A stretch of DNA of 5,661 bases from an uncultured Clostridia bacterium (GCA_945867445.1 CAMBID010000060.1:1-5661); one strand, 5' to 3'; positions 1 through 5,567 are shown, numbered from the stretch's first letter. The notes: generated by a model not told the origin, from the letters alone. Numbers and translations: made by a program.

Positions 1-978
1 GTCATCCCCAACATCATTGACCCCTCCGTGCCCATCGGCCCGGACGACAGCTGCAACGTGGAGGTGGAGCGCTTCGGGGACCCCGTGGTGCCGGACTTCC
101 CCATCCCCCACCATGTGGACATCATGCAGTCCTTCCACGGCATCGACAAGGACAGCGCCGGCAGAGTCGCCGGCATGGGCTTCTACTACCTGCTGGGCGA
201 CATCGCCCGGCTCCATGAGGCGGTCCTGGCCTACGCCCGGGACTTCATGATCGACGAGAAGGGCTTCACCTACGTCATCCCCCCCTTCATGATGCACGGC
301 AACGTGGTGAAGGGCGTCATGAGCTTCCCGGAGATGGAGGCCATGATGTATAAGATCGAGGGCGAGGACCTCTACCTCATCGGCACCAGCGAGCACACCA
401 TGATCGGCCGCTTCATCGACCAGATCCTGCCCGAGGCCCAGCTGCCCCTGACCCTGACCTCCTACTCCCCCTGCTTCCGGAAGGAGGTGGGCTCCCACGG
501 TCTGGAGGAGCGGGGCGTCTACCGCATCCACCAGTTCGAGAAGCAGGAGATGATCGTGGTCTGCAGGCCCGAAGACTCCATGGCCTGGTATGAAAAGCTC
601 TGGCGCAACAGCGTGGAGCTCTTCCGGAACCTGGAGATCCCCGTCCGGCAGCTGGAGTGCTGCTCCGGCGACCTGGCGGACCTGAAGGTGAAGAGCTGCG
701 ACATTGAGGCCTGGTCCCCCCGGCAGCAGAAGTACTTCGAGGTCTGCTCCTGCTCCAACCTGGGCGACGCCCAGGCCCGCCGCCTGCGCATCCGCTACAA
801 GGACGAAAACGGCAAGATGCAGCTGTGCCACACCCTGAACAACACCTGCGTGGCCCCGCCCCGGATGCTCATCGCCTTCCTGGAGAACAACCTCCAGGCC
901 GACGGCACCGTCACCATCCCCAAGGTTCTGCAGCCCTACATGGGCGGCAAGGCCGTCCTGGTGCCGGACAAGCAGTAA
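1..978 (+). CDS. serS: Seryl-tRNA synthetase, 5'-truncated by the window edge
   Basis: Charges tRNA-Ser (and tRNA-Sec where present) with serine in the cytoplasm; class II aminoacyl-tRNA synthetase. The frame is open from base 1 to the TAA at 976-978, giving 325 residues. The family is usually about 420-430 residues, so the N-terminal coiled-coil tRNA-binding arm lies upstream of the window. The visible part opens with the IPNIIDPSVPIGPDD segment that joins the arm to the catalytic domain. Class II motif 1 falls in the helix near residues 59-84. The substrate-binding TSE is near residue 129. Motif 2 is SPCFRKE...GVYRIHQFEKQEM (residues 156-183). Motif 3 is LNNTCVAPPRMLIAFLEN with the invariant Arg near residue 288. 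Motif 3 differs from the common bacterial NGSGLAVGR form, so this may be a divergent SerS type, but the essential Arg is kept. The next gene begins at the base after the stop. Confidence 0.97.
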   Translation, partial: VIPNIIDPSVPIGPDDSCNVEVERFGDPVVPDFPIPHHVDIMQSFHGIDKDSAGRVAGMGFYYLLGDIARLHEAVLAYARDFMIDEKGFTYVIPPFMMHGNVVKGVMSFPEMEAMMYKIEGEDLYLIGTSEHTMIGRFIDQILPEAQLPLTLTSYSPCFRKEVGSHGLEERGVYRIHQFEKQEMIVVCRPEDSMAWYEKLWRNSVELFRNLEIPVRQLECCSGDLADLKVKSCDIEAWSPRQQKYFEVCSCSNLGDAQARRLRIRYKDENGKMQLCHTLNNTCVAPPRMLIAFLENNLQADGTVTIPKVLQPYMGGKAVLVPDKQ

Positions 979-2037
979 ATGACGGCGGAACGGCTGCCGG
1001 GGGTCCCCTCCCCCGCCGTGCCCCGGAACGGGGCGGTGGACGTGCTGAAGGCCCTGGCCATCGTCGGCACCGTTACCATCCACGCCTCCACCGCCGCCTA
1101 TTACGATGGCTTCGGCTCCCTGCCCTGGCTCTCGGCCATCTTCTGGGGCACCATCTCCCGCTGGGCGGTGCCGGTGTTCTTCCTCTGCTCCGGGGCCCTG
1201 CTGCTGGACCCGGACCGGGAGCTGCCGCTGCGGAAGCTCTGGGGGCGGAACATCCTCCATATTCTCCTCGCCATGTGGGGCTGGGCCTTCGCCTATAAGG
1301 TCTATGGCCTGCTGCCGGGGGGCATCACCCCGGCGGGCCTCTGGCAGGGAGCGTAGGAGGTCCTCCTCTTCCACCACGAGTTCCACCTCTACTACCTGCA
1401 CATCACCCTCCTGGTCTACGCCCTCCTGCCCATGACCCGGCTTCTGGCCCGGGCGGAGCGGCGGACGGTGGAGTACCTCCTGGTCCTCTGGCTGGGCCTC
1501 GGCATCCTCTGGCCCACCTTCCAGGGCTATTGGCCCCTGACGCTCCTCACCGGCATCCCCCGCCAGTGGCCCCTGAACCTGACCTACACCTGCGTGGGCT
1601 TCACCGTCCTGGGCTGGTATCTCCGCGCTTACGCCAAGGACTGGAGGCCCTGGGCCGCCCTCTTCGCCTTCGGCTTCCTCTGGAGCTACGGCGGCACGGT
1701 GTATCTCACCCTGAAGGACGGCGCCCTCAACGTGAACCCCCTCATGGGCAACCACCTGGGCGTCGCCCTGATGGCGGCGGGCCTCGGCGGCTGGGTCTTC
1801 GCCCGGATGGCGGACCGCCCCGCCCCGAAGTTCTGCGCCGCCCTCTCCCAGGCGTCCTTCTGCATCTTCCTGGTCCACGTCTTCTTCCTCTACGGCTTGC
1901 GGAGCCTGGGGCTCAGCGCCCTTCTCTGCCACCCCATCCTCTCCGTCCCCCTGACGGCGGCGGCCATTATCGTCTGCTCCTTCGCCGTCTGGCTGGTGCT
2001 GCGGAGAGTCCCATTCGTCCGGCGCTGGCTCATCTGA
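979..2037 (+). pseudogene. Acyltransferase 3 family integral membrane protein, interrupted by an in-frame amber codon
   Basis: Acyltransferase-3 proteins move acyl groups onto sugars, peptidoglycan or lipids at the inner membrane; the acceptor here cannot be told. Reading frame 1 runs from the ATG at 979 to the TGA at 2035-2037 (352 codons, close to the family's usual 330-370) but has TAG at codon 126 (1354-1356). Family signs lie on both sides of it. Upstream are RNGAVDVLKALAIVGTVTIHAS with the conserved His at residue 35, and FFLCSGALLL at 67-76. Downstream are FHLYYLHITLLVYALLP near 135-151 and the C-terminal LSQASFCIFLVHVFFL helix. Around ten hydrophobic segments are spread over both halves. 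No frame shift or other stop is present and third-position GC stays high, which points to a recent nonsense change, a strain-level variant or a base error. The ATG abuts the serS stop and has no clear Shine-Dalgarno, so translation is probably coupled to serS. The downstream ATG at 1432 also lacks a ribosome site. Confidence 0.85.
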
Positions 2038-2086
2038 CCCGTTTGTCCCTTCCATCTTATTCCATTCTTAAAAGGAGGAACTCCCT

Positions 2087-2500
2087 ATGAAGCGCATCGG
2101 CAAGCTCTTGGGCGGCGTTGCCACCGCCGCGGCTCTGGCGGCCCTGATCCCCTACACCAGCGATTACGACGCCGAGACCGACACCCAGAAGACCCACGCT
2201 CTGCTCTGGACCCTGACCTCCAAGCCCAATCCGGAGGGCAAGCGCAGCTACCACTTCGCACTGGGCCGCGAGGACGCCCCCGTCCTCGAGTTCCGCGCCG
2301 GCGAGACCGAGGCGGAGGCCGCCGCCCGGGAGGCCGAGGAGGCCCAGCTGTTCGCCGACGACCTCCAGGCCGAGGCCAACGCCGCCCAGGCGGAGGCCGA
2401 CACCAAGGCCGCGGAGGCCGAGGCCGCCGTGGACGCCGCCGAGGCGGCCACCGACGCCCAGGAGGCCGACCAGGACGCCGAGCCCCCCTGCGAAGGCTGA
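2087..2500 (+). CDS. Small hypothetical protein with N-terminal membrane/signal segment and Ala/Glu-rich coiled-coil tail
   Basis: I do not recognise a named family. The start is well supported: AGGAGG at 2073-2078 lies eight bases before the ATG. The 137-residue product has three parts. Residues 1-23 are basic (MKRIGK) then hydrophobic (LLGGVATAAALAALIP), like a signal anchor or uncleaved signal peptide. Residues 24-70 look like a small folded domain containing HALLWTLTSKP and RSYHFALG. Residues 71-130 are low complexity, nearly all Ala, Glu, Asp and Gln, and likely form a helix or coiled coil. The C-terminus is PPCEG with a lone Cys. The tail is strongly acidic. The gene sits alone between the broken acyltransferase (49-base gap) and mscL (168-base gap). 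The biased tail raises GC and produces open frames on the other strand, which are artefacts. An envelope-associated role is only an inference from the N-terminus. Confidence 0.8.
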   Translation: MKRIGKLLGGVATAAALAALIPYTSDYDAETDTQKTHALLWTLTSKPNPEGKRSYHFALGREDAPVLEFRAGETEAEAAAREAEEAQLFADDLQAEANAAQAEADTKAAEAEAAVDAAEAATDAQEADQDAEPPCEG

Positions 2501-2506
2501 GACCCT

Positions 2507-2588
2507 CTCCCCGGCCCCGCCGGGGTCCCGGGGAGCGCTCCGGCGCTTCCCCTGACCCGTCTTCCCCCAGAAAGGCAGGCCGGGGGAA
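2507..2588. other. GC-rich hairpin cluster downstream of the hypothetical gene; possible terminator without a U-tract
   Basis: Three inverted repeats follow each other. The first pairs CTCCCCGG (2507-2514) with CCGGGGAG (2528-2535) and continues inside with CCCC/GGGG (2515-2518 and 2522-2525), about 12 base pairs with a two-base bulge. The second pairs GGGAGCGC (2531-2538) with GCGCTTCCC (2543-2551) with one bulge, and overlaps the first, so the two are alternatives. The third pairs TTCCCCC (2562-2568) with GGGGGAA (2582-2588). No T-run follows any of them directly; the nearest is the T-rich stretch at 2612-2620. They could slow polymerase or protect the 3' end of the upstream mRNA. Calling this an intrinsic terminator would overstate the evidence. 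Confidence 0.4.
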
Positions 2589-2602
2589 ACGCGGGATGGG
2601 CC

Positions 2603-2644
2603 AAAATTTGATTTCTTTTTGTATTATTCATCATCAATTATACT
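2603..2644 (+). promoter_or_regulatory. AT-rich patch before mscL, possible promoter
   Basis: A markedly AT-rich stretch breaks the GC-rich background just before mscL. It contains a fair -10 hexamer, TATACT, at 2639-2644. No well-spaced -35 accompanies it: TTGTAT at 2619 is too close (14 bases) and TTGATT at 2608 too far (25 bases). Base composition and position support a promoter for the mscL-rsmG pair; the weak -35 keeps confidence low. Confidence 0.4.
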
Positions 2645-2668
2645 TTCCGTTTTGGAGGAACCAGCGTT

Positions 2669-3103
2669 ATGAAGAAGTTTTTCGCGGAATTCAAGGCCTT
2701 CGCCATGCGGGGCAACGTGCTGGACATGGCCATTGGCGTGGTCATCGGCGGCGCCTTCGGCAAGATCACCACCTCCCTCGTCAACGACATCCTGATGCCC
2801 CTGTTGTCCTTCCTCACCGGAGGGGTGGATTTCAGCAGCTGGAAGTGGGTGCTGAAGCCCGCGTCCGTGGGAGCTGACGGCGCGGAGATCGCCGAGATCA
2901 CCGTGAACTACGGCTCCCTCATTGCCACGGTCCTGGACTTCGTCCTCATCGCCTTCGCCATCTTCTGCCTGCTGAAGGCCGTCAACCGCTTCCATGAAAA
3001 GCTGGCGAAAAAGAAGGCGGAGGAGCCCGCCGCGCCGCCGGAGCCCTCCGCCGAGGAGAAGCTCCTCACCGAGATCCGGGACCTGCTGAAGGATAAGCAG
3101 TAA
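2669..3103 (+). CDS. mscL: Large-conductance mechanosensitive channel MscL
   Basis: Homopentameric inner-membrane channel that opens under high membrane tension and releases solutes during osmotic downshock. The 144-residue product matches the family's usual length (about 130-150). An N-terminal amphipathic helix (MKKFFAEFKAFAMRGNV) leads into TM1, residues 16-47, with the pore-lining DMAIGVVIGGAFGKI and VNDILMPLL, the most conserved part of the family. A periplasmic loop covers about 50-78. TM2 spans about 80-103 (YGSLIATVLDFVLIAFAIF). A charged Lys/Glu/Pro linker is followed by the C-terminal bundle helix EEKLLTEIRDLLK. GGAGG at 2654-2658 lies ten bases before the ATG. The stop TAA shares its last base with the ATG of rsmG, so the two genes are very likely co-transcribed and translationally coupled. 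Confidence 0.98.
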   Translation: MKKFFAEFKAFAMRGNVLDMAIGVVIGGAFGKITTSLVNDILMPLLSFLTGGVDFSSWKWVLKPASVGADGAEIAEITVNYGSLIATVLDFVLIAFAIFCLLKAVNRFHEKLAKKKAEEPAAPPEPSAEEKLLTEIRDLLKDKQ

Positions 3104-3798
3104 TGGAAGCCATCCTCTCTCAGGGTCTCGCCGCCCTGGGCCTGCCCCAGGACGCCGTGCCCCAGCTCATCCGATTCTCCCACCGGCTCCTGGAGACCAA
3201 CAAGGTCATGAATCTCACCGCCATCACGGAGCCTGGGGAGGTGGCCCGGCTGCACTTTCTGGACTCCGCCGCCCTTCTGACCCTTGCGGACTTCCGGGGA
3301 AAGACGGTGGTGGATGTGGGCACCGGGGCGGGCTTCCCGGGGATGCCGCTGCGGCTCATCGAGCCCAGCCTCCGCCTGACGCTGCTGGACTCCCTGGGGA
3401 AGCGGATCACATTTCTGCAGGGGGCCTGCGACGAGCTGGGACTCACGGATGTCCGGTGCGTCCATTCGAGAGCCGAGGACTTCGCCGGGGAGCACCGGGA
3501 GGGCTTCGATCTCGCCGTCTCCCGGGCCGTCGCCAACCTGCGGCTGCTCTCGGAGCTCTGCCTGCCCCTGGTGAAGGTGGGCGGGCAGTTTCTCGCCATG
3601 AAGAGCGCCGGCAGCGATGGGGAGATCGGCGAGGCCGGGAAGGCCATCGCGCTTTTGGGCGGAAAGGTTTCTGCCGTCCGGGATTACCCCATCCCGGGGA
3701 CGGAGGTCAGCCATCGCCTGGTGGTCATCGACAAGGTCTCCCCCACTCCGAAAAAGTACCCCCGCCCCTTCGCCAGGATCAAGAAGGCCCCCCTCTGA
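3103..3798 (+). CDS. rsmG: 16S rRNA (guanine-527-N7)-methyltransferase RsmG (GidB)
   Basis: Uses S-adenosylmethionine to methylate N7 of G527 in 16S rRNA; in other bacteria loss of this enzyme gives low-level streptomycin resistance. The 231-residue product has the usual family length (about 205-240). Visible signatures are NLTAI at 37-41, HFLDS at 51-55, the SAM-binding motif I VVDVGTGAGFPGMPL at 69-83, LLDSLGKRITFL at 94-105, RAEDFA at 123-128, SRAVANLRLLSELCLPLVK at 140-158 and the C-terminal KYPRPFARIKKAPL. The ATG overlaps the mscL stop by one base. Its Shine-Dalgarno AAGGA lies inside mscL at 3089-3093, nine bases upstream. rsmG usually follows mnmE-mnmG near the chromosome origin, often with a ParA/Soj gene after it. 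Here mscL precedes it and a MinD/ParA-superfamily gene follows after a gap. Confidence 0.98.
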   Translation: MEAILSQGLAALGLPQDAVPQLIRFSHRLLETNKVMNLTAITEPGEVARLHFLDSAALLTLADFRGKTVVDVGTGAGFPGMPLRLIEPSLRLTLLDSLGKRITFLQGACDELGLTDVRCVHSRAEDFAGEHREGFDLAVSRAVANLRLLSELCLPLVKVGGQFLAMKSAGSDGEIGEAGKAIALLGGKVSAVRDYPIPGTEVSHRLVVIDKVSPTPKKYPRPFARIKKAPL

Positions 3799-3832
3799 TA
3801 CTGATATATGAGCTCCTTTTCTTTGAAGTCCC

Positions 3833-3872
3833 GTGCGCTCCGCGCACTCGCGGCGTGCAGGATGCGCGCCGC
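3833..3872. repeat. Two adjacent strong GC-rich hairpins after rsmG
   Basis: GTGCGC (3833-3838) pairs perfectly with GCGCAC (3842-3847) around a three-base loop. Two bases later GCGGCG (3850-3855) pairs with CGCCGC (3867-3872), and the pairing continues inward through TGCA/TGCG to give about ten base pairs closed by a GGA loop. They lie 35 and 52 bases beyond the rsmG stop. Neither is followed by a T-run, so a classical rho-independent terminator is not shown, although some role in ending or protecting the mscL-rsmG transcript is plausible. Confidence 0.5.
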
Positions 3873-3904
3873 GCCGCCTCATAAAGACCTGACGCGCTTC
3901 CCGC

Positions 3905-3957
3905 GATCAAACGCTTTGAGCGCTTTTGATCCGGGTTTCCTATGAGCCCGGGTTTCC
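3905..3957. repeat. Long hairpin followed by a 10-base direct repeat in the rsmG-minD-like gap
   Basis: GATCAAA (3905-3911) followed by CGCT pairs with AGCG...TTTGATC (3919-3931), giving eleven base pairs with a two-base bulge and a three-base loop. Directly after it CCGGGTTTCC occurs twice (3931-3940 and 3948-3957), separated by TATGAGC. CCGGG/CCCGG can also pair across this unit (3931-3935 with 3947-3951). A further small hairpin TGGCA/TGCCA lies at 3968-3981. The gap therefore holds a run of inverted repeats and no convincing gene; its nature (structured leader, dispersed repeat, or decayed sequence) is not clear. Confidence 0.5.
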
Positions 3958-4030
3958 CCTCTGGTAATGGCAGGTATGCCAAAGCGGAATACATTTTCGG
4001 CAAATCCACGAAAAAACGGAGAAAAAAAGG

Positions 4031-4060
4031 CTTTTCCTGCCGGGACTTCTGTGGTATAGT
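4031..4060 (+). promoter_or_regulatory. Probable sigma-A promoter with extended -10 for the minD-like gene
   Basis: TATAGT at 4055-4060 matches the -10 consensus at five of six positions and is preceded by TG plus one base (4052-4054), the extended -10 arrangement. The best -35 is the weak TTTTCC at 4032-4037, 17 bases away, in keeping with an extended -10 element that needs less -35 contact. The A-rich stretch at 4009-4028 just upstream could act as an UP-like element. Transcription would start near 4067, leaving a leader of about 40 bases before the coding start. Confidence 0.65.
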
Positions 4061-4096
4061 GAAAATAGCGACAAAGCACCCCCGGGCGGGGCTGGG

Positions 4097-4102
4097 AAAG
4101 GA
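4097..4102 (+). promoter_or_regulatory. Shine-Dalgarno that favours the GTG start at 4111
   Basis: AAAGGA at 4097-4102 overlaps the ATG at 4102, so it cannot serve that codon, but it lies eight bases before the GTG at 4111, a standard distance. Starting at 4111 also gives the N-terminus MSGQCIAVVSGKGG, putting the deviant Walker A where MinD proteins normally have it. Confidence 0.6.
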
Positions 4103-4110
4103 TGGTGCCC

Positions 4111-4857
4111 GTGAGCGGACAGTGTATCGCCGTGGTGTCCGGCAAGGGCGGCACCGGAAAGACCTCCCTTACCGCCGGGGTGGGCGAGGCGTTGGCCATG
4201 ATGGGCTATCGGGTCCTCTGCATCGACTGCGACGCGGGCCTCCGGAACCTGGACCTGGCCCTGGGCCTCACGGACCGGGCGCTGATGGATTTTTCCGACG
4301 TGGCTGCCGGCCGCTGCCCCTTGGCGGATGCCGCCGTGCCCCATCCGGAGATCCCCAAGCTGCACCTTTTGACGGCGCCCGCCTCCCTCCGCCGCCGCAG
4401 CGTAACGGAGCAGGAGATGCGGAGCCTGCTCCAGGCGGCCCGGCAGGACTATGACTACTGCCTGCTGGACGCCCCGGCGGGCCTGGGCGAGTACTTCCGC
4501 CTGGCCACCGCCGCCGCAGACCGCTGCATCGTGGTCACCACCACGGACCCCCCCGCCCTGCGGGACGCCCAGCACACCGTGATGGAGCTGACCCGCTTCC
4601 CCCGGGGGAGGCTGCATCTCGTGGTAAACCGGGTGCGGGGCAAGCTCCTTCGCAGCATGCACGCAACCATCGACGATGCCATCGATACCGCGGGGCTGCC
4701 GCTGCTGGGCGTTATCCCGGAGGACGACGCCCTCCCCCTGGCCCAGAGCCGGGGCGCGGCGCTGCTGCTGGTCTCCACCGCCGGAGCCTCCGCCGCCTAC
4801 CGCAATATTGCCCGGCGCATCACCGGAGCCCGGGTGCCCTTGCTCCGGCTGAGATAG
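4111..4857 (+). CDS. MinD-like ATPase of the MinD/ParA superfamily, without C-terminal membrane-targeting helix
   Basis: P-loop ATPase related to the division-site regulator MinD, which dimerises on ATP and works at the membrane with MinC and MinE. With the GTG start it has 248 residues (251 if the ATG at 4102 is used). Visible motifs are the deviant Walker A SGKGGTGKT with signature Lys12 and Lys17, the switch segment CIDCDAGLRNLDLALGL near 37-53, the MinD-type LMDFSDVAAGRCPL, Walker B CLLDAPAG near 117-124, the VVTTTDPPALRDA segment and VNRVRG near 172-177. GLRNLD and DAPAG favour MinD over Soj/ParA. The protein ends soon after YRNIARRITGARVPLL, about where MinD normally continues into a short basic amphipathic helix that binds membrane; that helix is absent. 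No minC or minE is in the window. It likely shares a transcript with the methylglyoxal synthase family gene 73 bases downstream. A partner role outside classical Min oscillation is possible but unproven. Confidence 0.92.
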   Translation: MSGQCIAVVSGKGGTGKTSLTAGVGEALAMMGYRVLCIDCDAGLRNLDLALGLTDRALMDFSDVAAGRCPLADAAVPHPEIPKLHLLTAPASLRRRSVTEQEMRSLLQAARQDYDYCLLDAPAGLGEYFRLATAAADRCIVVTTTDPPALRDAQHTVMELTRFPRGRLHLVVNRVRGKLLRSMHATIDDAIDTAGLPLLGVIPEDDALPLAQSRGAALLLVSTAGASAAYRNIARRITGARVPLLRLR

Positions 4858-4930
4858 CGCCTGCTCCGCGGGGATTCCCCGGCAGACAAGCGCAAAGCAC
4901 ACTCTATCACTCCACGAAAGGAGCGTTCCC

Positions 4931-5347
4931 ATGAACATTGCCCTTATGTCCCACGACAACAAGAAGGACCTGATGGTCCAATTCTGCACCGCCTACGCCG
5001 GGATCCTGGCCCGGCACAGCATTTTTGCCACCAACACCACCGGCCACATGGTGGCGGATGCCACGGGGCTCAAGGTCCACTGCTTCCTCTCCTACGCCCA
5101 CGGCGGAAGCCAGCAGATCGGCGCCCGCATCGCCTATGATGAGTTCGACATGGTCTTCTTCTTCTCCGACCCCAACAGCGAGGAGATGATAAAGGAGGTC
5201 AGCTACATCTCCCGCCTTTGCGACCAGCACAATATCCCCTTCGCCAGCAACATTGCCACCGCCGAGATGCTGATCCTGGGTCTGGCCCGGGGCGACCTCG
5301 ACTGGCGGCTGGCGGTGAATCCCCGGAACCGCGCCACGGTGCTGTAA
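4931..5347 (+). CDS. mgsA: Methylglyoxal synthase family protein with altered active site
   Basis: Methylglyoxal synthase turns dihydroxyacetone phosphate into methylglyoxal and phosphate, a bypass of lower glycolysis under phosphate limitation. The 138-residue product covers the whole single MGS-like domain. Family signatures are IALMSHDNKK (His8, Asp9, Lys12), the phosphate-loop-like ATNTTG at 33-38, GGSQQIGARIAYDEFDMVFFFSDP at 58-81, NIPFASNIATAEMLI at 101-115 and the clostridial-type tail GLARGDLDW. Several catalytic positions differ from the E. coli enzyme as I recall it: the proposed catalytic base Asp71 (GGDQQ) is Ser60; Gly66-Pro67 are Tyr55-Ala56; Gly46 is Asn35; the loop holding His98 is one residue shorter and has Met there; Asp101 is Glu89. 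Asp91 is kept (Asp80). AAAGGAG at 4917-4923 lies seven bases before the ATG. The fold and family are clear; normal synthase activity is doubtful. Confidence 0.85.
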   Translation: MNIALMSHDNKKDLMVQFCTAYAGILARHSIFATNTTGHMVADATGLKVHCFLSYAHGGSQQIGARIAYDEFDMVFFFSDPNSEEMIKEVSYISRLCDQHNIPFASNIATAEMLILGLARGDLDWRLAVNPRNRATVL

Positions 5348-5373
5348 TCCTCCTATGTGATCAAAGATCCAAC

Positions 5374-5436
5374 GCAAGCTTTTGCTTGCATACAAAATGT
5401 GCCGCCGCACAGTTTGGTTTTGTGCCTCCCGGCACA
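5374..5436. repeat. Three successive short hairpins after the methylglyoxal synthase family gene
   Basis: GCAAGC/GCTTGC with a TTTT loop lies at 5374-5389. TGTGC/GCACA with a CGCC loop lies at 5398-5411. TGTGCC/GGCACA with a TCCC loop lies at 5421-5436. The second and third share the TGTGC/GCACA arms, so they look like related copies separated by nine bases and could also cross-pair. None has a following T-run on either strand. They may mark the 3' end of the transcript or part of a larger repeat unit. Confidence 0.5.
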
Positions 5437-5455
5437 CAAGACCCGTCTTCCCAGA

Positions 5456-5509
5456 GACTTCGGCGCTCCTTCGGAGCCGGAAAAAGCAATGTCGGCTTTT
5501 CCCGAAGTC
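5456..5509. repeat. 54-base element able to fold as a three-way junction
   Basis: A perfect eight-base outer stem, GACTTCGG (5456-5463) with CCGAAGTC (5502-5509), encloses two hairpins. The first is GCTCC/GGAGC with a TTC loop (5465-5477). The second is GAAAAAGC/GCTTTTC with one bulged A and a seven-base loop (5480-5501). Only about three bases at the junction are left unpaired. It is too short and lacks the arms for a tRNA. It could be a structured RNA, a palindromic intergenic repeat or the remains of a small non-autonomous mobile element; the sequence alone does not decide. Confidence 0.5.
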
Positions 5510-5567
5510 CAGTACCCTCACCGCGACGATGCCGCAGCAGTAAGCATCCCCACCCGGCCCACAGAGA

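Noticed and set aside
1354..1356. Pyrrolysine or general TAG recoding
   Set aside because: Acyltransferase-3 is not a known pyrrolysine protein, no pyl gene is in view, and TAG is used as a normal stop at 4855-4857.
1432..2037. Separate 201-residue gene for the second half of the acyltransferase
   Set aside because: It is in the same frame as 979-1353, continues the same protein family, and its ATG has no Shine-Dalgarno; family residues at 1357-1431 would be lost.
2908..3882. Long minus-strand open frame of 324 residues opposite mscL and rsmG
   Set aside because: It lies antisense to two clearly recognised genes, has low-complexity Gly/Arg/Glu-rich composition and no family features; typical of GC-rich DNA.
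4102..4104. ATG as start of the minD-like gene
   Set aside because: The Shine-Dalgarno overlaps this codon and is correctly spaced only for the GTG at 4111, which also fits the family N-terminus; the ATG remains possible.
3942..4454. Plus-strand open frame starting in the rsmG-minD-like gap
   Set aside because: It crosses the promoter and then runs out of frame inside the minD-like gene; no family match.
3940..4989. Long minus-strand open frame of 349 residues opposite the minD-like gene
   Set aside because: Antisense to a well-supported ATPase, repetitive Gly/Gln/His composition and no ribosome site.
5456..5509. tRNA gene
   Set aside because: Only 54 bases, with two internal hairpins instead of three arms, and no T-loop or anticodon arm consensus.
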